Position numbers and translations under genes: made by a program. Positions 26,914 through 35,849 of a DNA stretch of 64,000 nucleotides are shown in pieces. The first letter of the stretch is position 1, and every line of letters starts with the position of its first letter. The notes below the pieces were generated by a model. That model was not told the DNA's origin and ran no database searches. It saw nothing but the letters and a program-made list of their open reading frames with translations. The DNA comes from Lachnospiraceae bacterium (GTDB lineage Bacteria > Bacillota > Clostridia > Lachnospirales > Lachnospiraceae), in assembly GCA_023663945.1 (NCBI GenBank), contig JAMPGL010000012.1:1-64000 (forward strand). The letters are read 5' to 3'.

Positions 26914-29454
26914 GTGAGACACAAAAGAAATCTGTTTGGAAAGACGGCTCTGCTTCTGGCAGTTGTACTGACCCTTTTTGGATGTGGCGGTAATACGGCA
27001 AAGACGGCGGAAGATACAGCGGACGAGGAGCAGACAGCAGAAAAGGAGCAGACGGCGGAGCAGGGACAGACGGAGGACGCTTCCTTGGATCAGACGGAAC
27101 CGGAGGAGAGCGCTTCGGCTGATGACTCGGCACTGGCAGATGAATTAAAGAAAAAGTATTCGGCTGCAGAGAAAAACGAGTACGACGGAAACGTGATCAA
27201 GGTAAAGCGGAATCAGGCAGTGGAACTTAAGCTTGGCTATGATCTGTGGGCAAGCGATGCCAGTCCTTATGACAGCTTTGTAATCTATCAGGATGCAGAA
27301 TTAAAGTATCCTGTAGAGGCAGGCGGCATGGATTTTGATTCAAGTACCGGAACGCTTGCCATTGAGCCTCCTTTTGCAGGAGTGGCGGAAATCATGGATT
27401 CGGACGGGGTTGACCTAAGCCATTTAACTGGAAATTATCTGTCCGGCGATGAGGAGAGCGGCTGGGGAACTCTGTCGCAATATTACTTAAAATCCTCCGT
27501 GAATTTGGAAACGGGAGAGCCCTTATCAACACCGGTGATTACGGTGATCAAGGTGGAAGCGGAAATCCCTCAGGCACCGCAGCTTGTTTTTGATCAGTTA
27601 GAGGACGGCTATGCCCGCTTTTCGTGGAAAGCAGTGCCCGGAGCGGAGGGCTATTTATTGTTCCGCATTAATAAGGACGAAGAAGGCTTGTGGAATTACT
27701 GCTATGCCTTTGCCGATGTAAAGGGAACGGAATGGACCAGCGAAGGGGATGTCAACGAATTTGAAGGCAAAATTTTATCTTTAAACTATGACTTTGAGCA
27801 GTACTTTACTTCCGAAGACCTTTCCGAGTGGATGGAAGGAGAGGACGGGAGCTTTTTAAAGGAGTTTGCGGCTGATGATACTGCCTACAATGAATATTGG
27901 GATGAGTATTACGGAGTGATTGCTTACAAGGCAGGCGGATGTTCTCCCATCAGCAACCTGTTAAGCGCTATGGACATTTCCCATATGCTTCCGGCGGAGA
28001 GAGCGAACTTAAGCAATGATATATTTTTTGACATTAATGGAGTCTTAGATCTTCCGGCAATCATGAATGTGACCATGTGCGACGGAAGCAGGGCGCAGAA
28101 GGTGCTGTTATATGATTTCGATAATTATGAGAAGGATGAGGAATACAATGTCATCCGGATCAATGCAAAGGCTCTTCAAACGCCTTTTACAGAAGAACTT
28201 TCTATTTATGAGGTGAATTGGGATACTCTTGACGCTGATTTGGAAGCAATCAAAAAGCGGCAGGAAGAACTGATCAATAAGGGCGGTAATGTGGCACCTT
28301 CGCTGACCATTGACGAGGGAGCGCCTTCAAAGAGTGAGGAGACGGAGACACCCAAGGCAGAGTCTTCTCAGACAGAATCTTCTAAGACGGAGTCTGCTCA
28401 GGAGCAGGAACAGCCGGAGCAGACGGAGGAATCAAAGGCGGAACAGCCGAAGGAGGATAAAACACAGCCCTCACAGAGCGGACGCAAGGAAGTCAAGGTG
28501 ACGGCAAACTCTGCCATGAGTGAGTACATTGCCTTAAATATGCTGGAGACGAAAGGAGAAATTCGTCTCTCGGATTTTCCGGAATCGGCGGATGTGGAAC
28601 AAGTCGTTGACGCTTTTTTTGAGGCGCAGTATCAAAATCCGCTGGTGCTGGGCGTTCAGGGGGGAAGCATTGACACGGAAAAAAGAATCTTGTACGTGGA
28701 ATATGATTTTCCGCGTCAGGTGACCGCGGTGAAACAACAGGAAATACAGAAAAGAGTGGATGAGATTACCGGTGAGATTATCTCCGATGGCATGTCGGAT
28801 GTGGAAAAGGAGATGGCAATCAATACCTGGCTTTGTGAGAACGCCGTTTATGATGACGGGGCGTTGGAAAATGCTGAAAAGTATTCTTTTACGCAGGTAG
28901 ATGAGGATTTTTATGATTCTTTTACCGCATACGGGATTTTGACCGAAGGCGTTGGGGTGTGCGCCAGTTATTCCGCTTCTTTTAAACTGCTTGCAGATGC
29001 TGCGGATTTAGAGAGCATTGTGGTTACCGGATATCTGGACGGAAGCGTTCCCCATGCATGGAACAAGGTTAAATTGGATGATAACTGGTATATTGTGGAT
29101 GCAACCAACAATGACAATGATACGATTGAAAATGCACTTTTAAACCTATCCGACCGTGCGGCATACGGAACGCTTGTTGAGAATGAGAATTTTGTTATGG
29201 ACGGAAGCCTTGGAAATTACAGGGCAAGGGAGGACGAACAGGAGTATTATCGTGTCACCGACCGATTTTTTGACACTGACGCCATTGCGGACGAGCTGGC
29301 GGAACTGCTGGTATCCGATGGAAAAGCGGTTCTCCGCACGGACTATGACATTGACGATGAAACCTTTTATGGGATTGCACAGCAGGCGGCGGACAAGGCG
29401 CATAAAAACATTAACGGATTTTATTGGATGGGCGTAATCCGTCTGGAAGAATAA
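26914..29454 (+). CDS. Transglutaminase-like domain lipoprotein
   Basis: An 846-residue surface lipoprotein starting at GTG 26914, decided by GGAGGAG six bases upstream; an in-frame GTG at 26797 would add 39 residues and hide the signal peptide. Lipobox LFGC at about residue 22-25. A Gln/Glu/Thr-rich linker follows, then a beta-rich region with a fibronectin-like stretch (YARFSWKAVPGAEGYLLFRI), a second Glu/Ser/Thr linker (about 470-525) and a transglutaminase-like core with Cys683 (GVCASYS), His714 (PHAWNK) and Asp729 (VDATNND). This triad is intact, so protease or crosslinking activity is plausible. It follows the sigma/anti-sigma pair and is a likely target. Confidence 0.8.
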   Translation: MRHKRNLFGKTALLLAVVLTLFGCGGNTAKTAEDTADEEQTAEKEQTAEQGQTEDASLDQTEPEESASADDSALADELKKKYSAAEKNEYDGNVIKVKRNQAVELKLGYDLWASDASPYDSFVIYQDAELKYPVEAGGMDFDSSTGTLAIEPPFAGVAEIMDSDGVDLSHLTGNYLSGDEESGWGTLSQYYLKSSVNLETGEPLSTPVITVIKVEAEIPQAPQLVFDQLEDGYARFSWKAVPGAEGYLLFRINKDEEGLWNYCYAFADVKGTEWTSEGDVNEFEGKILSLNYDFEQYFTSEDLSEWMEGEDGSFLKEFAADDTAYNEYWDEYYGVIAYKAGGCSPISNLLSAMDISHMLPAERANLSNDIFFDINGVLDLPAIMNVTMCDGSRAQKVLLYDFDNYEKDEEYNVIRINAKALQTPFTEELSIYEVNWDTLDADLEAIKKRQEELINKGGNVAPSLTIDEGAPSKSEETETPKAESSQTESSKTESAQEQEQPEQTEESKAEQPKEDKTQPSQSGRKEVKVTANSAMSEYIALNMLETKGEIRLSDFPESADVEQVVDAFFEAQYQNPLVLGVQGGSIDTEKRILYVEYDFPRQVTAVKQQEIQKRVDEITGEIISDGMSDVEKEMAINTWLCENAVYDDGALENAEKYSFTQVDEDFYDSFTAYGILTEGVGVCASYSASFKLLADAADLESIVVTGYLDGSVPHAWNKVKLDDNWYIVDATNNDNDTIENALLNLSDRAAYGTLVENENFVMDGSLGNYRAREDEQEYYRVTDRFFDTDAIADELAELLVSDGKAVLRTDYDIDDETFYGIAQQAADKAHKNINGFYWMGVIRLEE

Positions 29455-29480
29455 AATATATGATTTGGAGGATAGATTTG

Positions 29481-29939
29481 ATGAAAAAGAGAATTTCAAT
29501 AGTCATGACGGCAGTGATTATCAGCGTGATGATGCTTGCAGGGTGCAGCGCTGACAAATCAGTGACCTACAATGTGGATACCGGGGACAAGGTCAAGATT
29601 ACCGTAGATGCCAAGGCTGGATATAACATTTCCACGGAGCTGCCTTTTACGGTTACCAAAGAAGATACGACAATTTTAAACGGTTCGTTTATTTATGCGG
29701 AGTATTATGATACATATCGCGAGGTTGTGGATGCGGAGGCTGGCGCCGTGCTTCTTGACGAGGGAACAAAGGATGGGAATGATTATTTCTTTTATTCCTT
29801 TGAGGGAAACAGCGGAACGGAGTACGATTATATTATCCTGGTCAACAATTCCCAGACAGCAATTGCTATGGCATCTTTAGTAGGGGAGAAGGAAGCTTCG
29901 GAGGCTTTTGGGGCTATGACCATCAGTTTGGGGGAGTGA
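29481..29939 (+). CDS. Small lipoprotein of unknown function
   Basis: A 152-residue protein with a signal peptide ending in the lipobox MLAGC. The mature part is beta-rich and acidic, with no catalytic motif that I recognise. GGAGG nine bases before ATG 29481 sets the start; the open frame back to 29424 overlaps the previous gene. It closes the sigma/anti-sigma/transglutaminase unit and ends before a strong hairpin. Confidence 0.75.
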   Translation: MKKRISIVMTAVIISVMMLAGCSADKSVTYNVDTGDKVKITVDAKAGYNISTELPFTVTKEDTTILNGSFIYAEYYDTYREVVDAEAGAVLLDEGTKDGNDYFFYSFEGNSGTEYDYIILVNNSQTAIAMASLVGEKEASEAFGAMTISLGE

Positions 29940-29988
29940 GCGGGAGCACCGAAAACGCATCTTTGTGAATGAGTGTTTTTTAAGAATG

Positions 29989-30037
29989 GGACAAGGTCAT
30001 TTCAGTTTTTATGGTGATAGCTGAATTGACCTTGTCC
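29989..30037 (+). terminator. Long hairpin, probable terminator
   Basis: A 17-base-pair stem with one mismatch (29989-30005 with 30021-30037) around a 15-base loop. Only a weak T-rich tail follows (TTAATTTTAT), so termination strength is uncertain. Confidence 0.6.
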
Positions 30038-30053
30038 GCTTAATTTTATGTAA

Positions 30054-30130
30054 GATTCCATTTCTAAAGCCGCCAATTCGCGCACGCTTTATCCAGCGTG
30101 GCGGCGTAGAAATGAAATAGTATTTAAGCG
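30054..30130. repeat. Nested-hairpin element related to the one at 110-260
   Basis: ATTTCTA (30060-30066) pairs with TAGAAAT (30107-30113), GCCGCC with GGCGGC inside it, and CACGCT with AGCGTG at the tip. Its left border (GATTCCATTTCTAAAG) and right border (GCGTAGAAATGAAAT ... TTAAGCG) match those of the 110-260 element, while the core differs. Confidence 0.65.
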
Positions 30131-30168
30131 TTCATTTTATCAATTTATCCTGCAGTGCAAAATAAACC

Positions 30169-30197
30169 TTGATTTTTATATTATGGTCTAGTATAGT
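30169..30197 (+). promoter_or_regulatory. Sigma-A promoter of plsX-acpP
   Basis: TTGATT (30169-30174) and TATAGT (30192-30197), spacing 17, 28 bases before plsX. Confidence 0.65.
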
Positions 30198-30224
30198 AAA
30201 GAAGTATGGATAGGAGGTGCCGGT

Positions 30225-31238
30225 ATGGCAGAATTTGTAAATGTCGCTGTTGACGGCATGGGCGGCGACAACGCTCCGGTCGAAATAGTCAAGGGAGCCG
30301 TTGAAGCGGTTAATGAGAGCAGTCATGTTAAGGTCTTTATAACAGGACAGGAAGATAAGATCAATAGCGAACTTGCAAAATACACATATAATAAAGAGCA
30401 GGTGGAAGTTGTACCCGCCAGTGAAGTTATTGATATGGCTGAGCCGCCGGTTATGGCAATCAGGAAGAAGAAGGATTCTTCCCTTGTCAAAGCGTTAAAT
30501 CTTGTCAAGGAAGGAACCTGCGATGCATATGTATCAGCCGGAAGCACCGGAGCTACCTTGGTAGGCGGCCAGGTGATCGTGGGCAGGATTAAGGGAGTAG
30601 AGAGACCGCCCCTTGCACCGCTGATTCCCACGGCAGACGGATGTGCACTGCTGGTTGACTGCGGCGCTAATGTAGATGCAAGACCGTCTCATTTAGTACA
30701 GTTTGCCAAGATGGGTTCTGTCTATATGGAAAGCGTTATGGGCGTGAAGAGACCCAGGGTGGCGATTGTCAATATCGGCGCGGAGGAGGAGAAGGGAAAC
30801 GCACTTGTGAAAGAAACTTTCCCGCTTCTGAAAAATTGTCCGGACATTCATTTTATAGGAAGCATTGAAGCAAGGGATATTCCAGCCGGGAAGGCGGACG
30901 TGATTGTCTGCGAAGCCTTTGTAGGCAATGTCATCTTAAAGATGTACGAGGGCGTCGGAGGGATTCTGATCAAGAAGGTAAAGGAAGGCATGATGACTTC
31001 CCTTCGGAGCAAGATTGGAGCGCTTCTGGTTAAACCGGCGCTCAAACAGACGCTGAAAGCTTTTGATCTGGAGCAGTACGGCGGAGCGCCAATGCTTGGA
31101 TTAAAGGGACTGGTGGTTAAGACTCACGGCAGTTCCAAATCCGTTGAGATCAAAAATTCTATTCTGCAATGTATCACCTTTACAGAACAGAATATTAATC
31201 AAAAAATAAAAGAAAAAATAACAATGGAAGAAAATTAG
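30225..31238 (+). CDS. plsX: Phosphate acyltransferase PlsX
   Basis: A 337-residue peripheral membrane enzyme converting acyl-ACP to acyl phosphate for phospholipid synthesis. Signature features are VAVDGMGGDNAP at the N-terminus, SAGSTGATL, DCGANVD and CEAFVGNVILK. GGAGGTG is eight bases before ATG. acpP, its substrate carrier, follows after 14 bases and the pair is co-transcribed. In many Firmicutes plsX sits directly after rpmF; here a sigma-factor cassette separates them. Confidence 0.97.
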   Translation: MAEFVNVAVDGMGGDNAPVEIVKGAVEAVNESSHVKVFITGQEDKINSELAKYTYNKEQVEVVPASEVIDMAEPPVMAIRKKKDSSLVKALNLVKEGTCDAYVSAGSTGATLVGGQVIVGRIKGVERPPLAPLIPTADGCALLVDCGANVDARPSHLVQFAKMGSVYMESVMGVKRPRVAIVNIGAEEEKGNALVKETFPLLKNCPDIHFIGSIEARDIPAGKADVIVCEAFVGNVILKMYEGVGGILIKKVKEGMMTSLRSKIGALLVKPALKQTLKAFDLEQYGGAPMLGLKGLVVKTHGSSKSVEIKNSILQCITFTEQNINQKIKEKITMEEN

Positions 31239-31252
31239 AAAGGAAATGAGAC

Positions 31253-31483
31253 ATGGAATTTGAAAAATTAAAAAAAGTAATTGCTGACGTTTTAAACGTT
31301 GACCCTGATGAAATTACGATGGAGACCACATTTGTAGATGATCTGGGAGCGGATTCCTTGGATGTTTTTCAGATTATAATGGGGATAGAAGAAGAATTTG
31401 ATATTGAAGTCCCGGCTGAAGAGGCAGAGAAAATCTCTACCGTGGAAGATGCAGTTAATCTTATCAAGAGCACAATCAATTAA
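31253..31483 (+). CDS. acpP: Acyl carrier protein
   Basis: A 76-residue acidic carrier with the 4'-phosphopantetheine attachment motif GADSLD (Ser35). Holds growing acyl chains for fatty acid synthesis and for PlsX. GAAAGGAAATG region gives the ribosome binding site. A terminator directly follows the stop codon. Confidence 0.97.
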   Translation: MEFEKLKKVIADVLNVDPDEITMETTFVDDLGADSLDVFQIIMGIEEEFDIEVPAEEAEKISTVEDAVNLIKSTIN

Positions 31484-31506
31484 AAGCCCGATTTCGGGCT
31501 TTTTTT
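31484..31506 (+). terminator. Intrinsic terminator after acpP
   Basis: AAGCCCG (31484-31490), loop ATTT, CGGGCTT and a run of T to 31506. It begins inside the stop codon neighbourhood, a compact textbook terminator. Confidence 0.9.
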
Positions 31507-31529
31507 GGAACTTTGGAAACCAAAATTAT

Positions 31530-31563
31530 TGAGATTTCAAATCTCATGAGATTGCAAATCTCA
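31530..31563 (+). repeat. Two tandem 17-base mini-hairpins upstream of rnc
   Basis: TGAGATTTCAAATCTCA (31530-31546) and TGAGATTGCAAATCTCA (31547-31563) are back-to-back near-perfect palindromes differing at one base. They end 25 bases before the rnc start codon and would be in its mRNA leader. Confidence 0.75.
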
Positions 31564-31588
31564 GCAGATCACAAATCAAAGGAGATTT

Positions 31589-32281
31589 ATGTTAAATCAA
31601 GAAAAATTTAAGGAACTGGAAGCAAAAATAGGATACCAATTTCAACAAAAGGAACTGCTGGTACAGGCTTTAACCCACAGTTCTTTTTCAAACGAGCAGA
31701 AGATTAATAAGTATGCCAATTACGAAAGGCTGGAATTTTTGGGAGACGCCGTGTTAGAGCTCCTTTCAAGCCAGTTCCTTTTTGAAAATTATCCGGACAT
31801 GTCAGAGGGAAGGATGACGCAGACGCGTTCTTCCATGGTGTGTGAACCGGCGCTTGCTTTTTGCGCTAAGGATCTTTCGCTGGGGCAGTATATCCTGCTT
31901 GGAAAAGGCGAGGAGGCAACCGGAGGCAGAGAGAGGGATTCCATCACCTCGGATGTGATGGAAGCACTGCTTGGCGCGATTTATCTGGACGGCGGATTTG
32001 AAGAGGCGGGTCGTTTTGTTAAGAAGTTTATCCTTTCCGATTTGGAAAATAAGCAGTTATTTTATGACAGTAAGACTATTTTGCAGGAAAAGGTTCAGAA
32101 GACCGAAAAGCAGCTTGTCTATGTAATCGTGGATGAATCCGGTCCGGAGCATAACAAGATCTTTACGGTAGAAGCGAAAATTGACGGGAAGACAGTAGGA
32201 ACCGGTCAGGGAAGGAACAAAAAGACAGCCGAACAGCAGGCGGCATATCAGGTGCTGCTTAGCGGCGTGCTGGAAGCGTAG
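31589..32281 (+). CDS. rnc: Ribonuclease III
   Basis: A 230-residue double-strand RNA endonuclease for rRNA and mRNA processing. The catalytic signature ERLEFLGDAVLELL lies at about residues 45-58, the second acidic cluster at SDVMEALLGAIYLDGG, and a double-stranded RNA binding domain fills the last 70 residues (KTILQEKVQK to KKTAEQQAAYQVL). AAGGAG precedes the ATG. smc starts seven bases after its stop, the usual rnc-smc-ftsY order. Confidence 0.97.
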   Translation: MLNQEKFKELEAKIGYQFQQKELLVQALTHSSFSNEQKINKYANYERLEFLGDAVLELLSSQFLFENYPDMSEGRMTQTRSSMVCEPALAFCAKDLSLGQYILLGKGEEATGGRERDSITSDVMEALLGAIYLDGGFEEAGRFVKKFILSDLENKQLFYDSKTILQEKVQKTEKQLVYVIVDESGPEHNKIFTVEAKIDGKTVGTGQGRNKKTAEQQAAYQVLLSGVLEA

Positions 32282-32288
32282 GTGTTTT

Positions 32289-35200
32289 ATGTATTTAAAA
32301 AGTATTGAGATCCATGGATTTAAGTCTTTTGCCAATAAGATTGTGTTTAAATTTCATAATGGGATTACGGGAATCGTGGGTCCGAACGGAAGCGGAAAAA
32401 GCAACGTTGCAGACGCCGTCCGCTGGGTTCTGGGAGAGCAGAGAATCAAACAGCTGAGGGGCGCGTCCATGCAGGATGTTATTTTTTCCGGAACGGAGAT
32501 GCGCAAGCCCCTTGGATACGCTTATGTTGCCATCACGCTGGATAATTCTGACCATCAGCTTGCCACAAGCTTTGATGAGGTTACGGTGGCGAGAAGAATT
32601 TATCGCTCCGGAGAAAGTGAATATCTTTTGAATGGAGCGCCCTGCCGTCTTAAGGATGTCAACGAGCTTTTTTATGATACCGGCATCGGAAAAGAAGGCT
32701 ATTCCATTATCGGACAGGGACAGATTGATAAAATTTTAAGCGGAAAGCCGGAGGAGAGAAGGGAGCTTTTTGACGAGGCGGCGGGAATTGTCAAATTCAA
32801 AAAGCGTAAGATTGCGGCGCAGAAAAAGCTTGAGGACGAGAAGCAGAATCTGGTGAGAGTCAATGATATTCTCCAAGAGCTGGAAAAGCAGATCGGTCCT
32901 TTGGAAAAGCAGTCTGAGGCGGCAAAGGTATACCTAAAGAAAAGAGAAGAGTTAAAGACTTTGGATGTCAACGTCTTTTTGCTGGAAAACAATCGCCTCA
33001 GGGAACAGCTTGCCAGCGTGCAGGAGAAGTATGATATTGCCAGCGGAGACTTAGAGAAGACGTCTTCCCAGTATGAAAAAATTAAAGAGGAATACGAACA
33101 GATAGAAAGCCGGATAGAACAGCTGAGCGAGGAGATAGATACTCAGAGGGAGTCTCTGACCGACACCGGAATGCTCCGCGGGAAGCTGGAAGGTGAGATT
33201 AACGTCCTTAAAGAGCAGATTAAATCCGCCAAAAGCAATGAAGAGCACTTTCTTACCAGAAAGGCGGCTGTTCAGAAGGAGATGGATGCAAAGCTCCTTG
33301 ACAAAGAAGGGATTCTGGCGGACAAGAAGGTTATTGACGAGCAGGTTGCAGAGATTGAAGCGTCGCGGAATGAAGCAAGGGAAAAACTGCTTCAGGTTCA
33401 AAAGAGGATTGAAGAGCTTAACAATGATATTGAAAGCGGTAAAAATACCATTATCGATGCGCTTAATTCCCGGGCAACGATCAAGTCAAAGCTTGGCAGA
33501 TATGACACCATGACGGAACAAATTAACATTCGGAAGGCGGAGCTGACTTCCAGACTTCTTCGGATCAAATCGGACGAGGCACAGCAGGAGGCGGTTATGG
33601 CTGCCCTTCAGCAGGAGTTTGAAAAGCTCAATGATGAAATCCGCAGTCTGAATGAACAGCAGGAAAGCAGTGAGGAACAGCTTTCCCTGCTTCGGGAAGA
33701 GCTGGCGCAGAAGGACAAGAAACTCAGAGATACTCAGGTGAGCTATCATCAGGAAAAGTCCCGTTTGGAAGCTCTCACCAACCTTACGGAGCGGTATGAA
33801 GGCTACGGCGGAAGCGTCAAGAAGGTGATGGAGTGCAAGGATCGGGAAAAGGGCATTATCGGCGTTGTGGCGGATATTATCAAGGCAGACAAAAAGCATG
33901 AGACGGCAATTGAGACGGCACTGGGCGGCAATATCCAAAATATTGTGACGGATAATGAGGAGACCGCGAAGCGGATGATTTCCTTTTTGAAGGAGACAAA
34001 AGCCGGAAGAGCCACCTTTTTACCCCTTACCAGTATTTCCAATCCGCAGGAATTTAAGACTCCGGAGGTCCTACAGGAGAAGGGCGTTATCGGCATGGCG
34101 GATGAACTGGTAAGGACCGATGAGAAATACCGCAATGTGGCAAAGGCAATGCTGGGAAGAATCGTGGTCATTGACAATGTGGATAATGCAGTAAAGATTG
34201 CCCGTAAATTTGAGTATGGAATCCGCATGGTCACGCTGGAAGGAGAGCTTCTGATTCCGGGAGGAGCCATCAGCGGAGGAGCCTTTAAGAATAGCAGCAA
34301 TCTGCTGGGCAGAAGAAGAGAGATTGCGGAGCTGGAAGAGAAGGTCAAAAAACACCTGAAAGAAATTGATGTGATTTTAGGTGAGATTGAAAATACCAAA
34401 CAAAACCGGAATAAGCTCCGTCTGTCTATCGAGGAGATCAAGGGGGCACTTCAAAGAAAGTTTATTGAGCAGAATACAGCCAGACTGAATGTGATCAAGG
34501 CGCAGGAGCGCAAAAATGAAGCATCGGAGGGGTCTGTTGAACTGAAAAACGAAGAGCGCGAAATTGAGAAGCAGATACAGGACATTCAGCTCAGCAAGCA
34601 GGAGATTCAAAAGGAATTGGAGGACTCCGAACTGTTGGAGAAGCAGGTGGAGGAGCAGATACGCCAATTTCAGGAGGAGCTGGAAGCGCGAAGAGGGGAA
34701 GAGTCCGACCAGTCCGCCCATGTGGCAGGCTGGGATCTGGAAGTGGAAAAGATGCTTCAACAGCAGGACTTCCACCAGCAGAACGTTGACCGTATCAGCA
34801 GTGAAATCGGGCGTTACGCAGAGGAATTAAAGGAAATCGAGGAGGGCATTTCAAAGAGCAGTCAGGATACGGTTCAAAAGGAGCAGGATATTGAACAAAT
34901 CTTGGAGACCATTCAGGTTTCCCGGACAACGCAGGGTGATACGGAGAAGAAATTAAAAGAGAATATTGAAAAGAAGGAACAGCTCACTTTAAAGCAGAAG
35001 AATTTCTTTGCAGACAGAGAAGCTCTTTCCCAGCAGATGAATGGTCTGGATAAAGAAGTATACCGATTAAATTCCCAAAAGGAAAAATTTCAGGAACAGC
35101 TTGAAAATCAGATTAATTACATGTGGGATGAGTATGAGATTACCCTTTCAGATGCCTCCTCCCTCCGCAATGAGGAGATGACGGATTTATCCGCAATGAA

Positions 35201-35849
35201 AAGGGAGATAACTTCCTTAAAGGATCAGATTAAAAAGCTGGGGGATGTAAATGTCAATGCCATTGAAGATTACCGAAATCTAATGGAGAGGTATCAATTC
35301 CTTAAGACCCAGCATGACGATCTGGTGGAGGCGGAGAAAACGCTGGAAGGAATTATTGTGGAGCTGGATACGGCAATGCGCAGGCAGTTCCACGAGAAGT
35401 TTGCAGAGATTGGAAAGGAATTTGACAAGGTATTTAAGGAATTATTCGGCGGAGGAAAGGGAACGCTGGAGCTTATGGAGGATGAGGATATTCTGGAGGC
35501 AGGAATCCGCATCATTGCGCAGCCGCCCGGCAAAAAGCTTCAAAACATGATGCAGCTTTCCGGTGGAGAGAAAGCACTTACGGCGATTGCGCTCCTATTT
35601 GCTATCCAGAACCTAAAGCCCTCTCCGTTCTGTCTGCTTGATGAGATTGAGGCGGCGCTTGACGAAAATAATGTGGGACGTTTTGCAAAATATTTACATA
35701 AGCTCACAAAAAATACGCAGTTTATAGTGATTACGCACAGACGGGGAACTATGGAAAAGGCGGACAGGCTTTATGGAATTACCATGCAGGAAAAGGGAGT
35801 TTCCACTCTGGTGAGCGTGAATTTGATTGATAAGGAGTTAGATGACTGA
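32289..35849 (+). CDS. smc: Chromosome segregation protein SMC
   Basis: A full-length 1186-residue SMC ATPase for chromosome compaction. N-terminal Walker A is GPNGSGKSNV (about residues 32-41); two long coiled coils flank a hinge at about 510-680 (GYGGSVKKVM to GGAISGGA); the C-terminal head has the signature LSGGEKAL and Walker B LLDEIEAALDE. The partners ScpA and ScpB are not in the window. The stop overlaps the ftsY start at 35849. Confidence 0.97.
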   Translation: MYLKSIEIHGFKSFANKIVFKFHNGITGIVGPNGSGKSNVADAVRWVLGEQRIKQLRGASMQDVIFSGTEMRKPLGYAYVAITLDNSDHQLATSFDEVTVARRIYRSGESEYLLNGAPCRLKDVNELFYDTGIGKEGYSIIGQGQIDKILSGKPEERRELFDEAAGIVKFKKRKIAAQKKLEDEKQNLVRVNDILQELEKQIGPLEKQSEAAKVYLKKREELKTLDVNVFLLENNRLREQLASVQEKYDIASGDLEKTSSQYEKIKEEYEQIESRIEQLSEEIDTQRESLTDTGMLRGKLEGEINVLKEQIKSAKSNEEHFLTRKAAVQKEMDAKLLDKEGILADKKVIDEQVAEIEASRNEAREKLLQVQKRIEELNNDIESGKNTIIDALNSRATIKSKLGRYDTMTEQINIRKAELTSRLLRIKSDEAQQEAVMAALQQEFEKLNDEIRSLNEQQESSEEQLSLLREELAQKDKKLRDTQVSYHQEKSRLEALTNLTERYEGYGGSVKKVMECKDREKGIIGVVADIIKADKKHETAIETALGGNIQNIVTDNEETAKRMISFLKETKAGRATFLPLTSISNPQEFKTPEVLQEKGVIGMADELVRTDEKYRNVAKAMLGRIVVIDNVDNAVKIARKFEYGIRMVTLEGELLIPGGAISGGAFKNSSNLLGRRREIAELEEKVKKHLKEIDVILGEIENTKQNRNKLRLSIEEIKGALQRKFIEQNTARLNVIKAQERKNEASEGSVELKNEEREIEKQIQDIQLSKQEIQKELEDSELLEKQVEEQIRQFQEELEARRGEESDQSAHVAGWDLEVEKMLQQQDFHQQNVDRISSEIGRYAEELKEIEEGISKSSQDTVQKEQDIEQILETIQVSRTTQGDTEKKLKENIEKKEQLTLKQKNFFADREALSQQMNGLDKEVYRLNSQKEKFQEQLENQINYMWDEYEITLSDASSLRNEEMTDLSAMKREITSLKDQIKKLGDVNVNAIEDYRNLMERYQFLKTQHDDLVEAEKTLEGIIVELDTAMRRQFHEKFAEIGKEFDKVFKELFGGGKGTLELMEDEDILEAGIRIIAQPPGKKLQNMMQLSGGEKALTAIALLFAIQNLKPSPFCLLDEIEAALDENNVGRFAKYLHKLTKNTQFIVITHRRGTMEKADRLYGITMQEKGVSTLVSVNLIDKELDD

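Noticed and set aside
28310-28501. Arg/Ser-rich ORF inside the transglutaminase lipoprotein gene
   Set aside because: Shadow frame of the Glu/Ser/Thr linker; no start signal.
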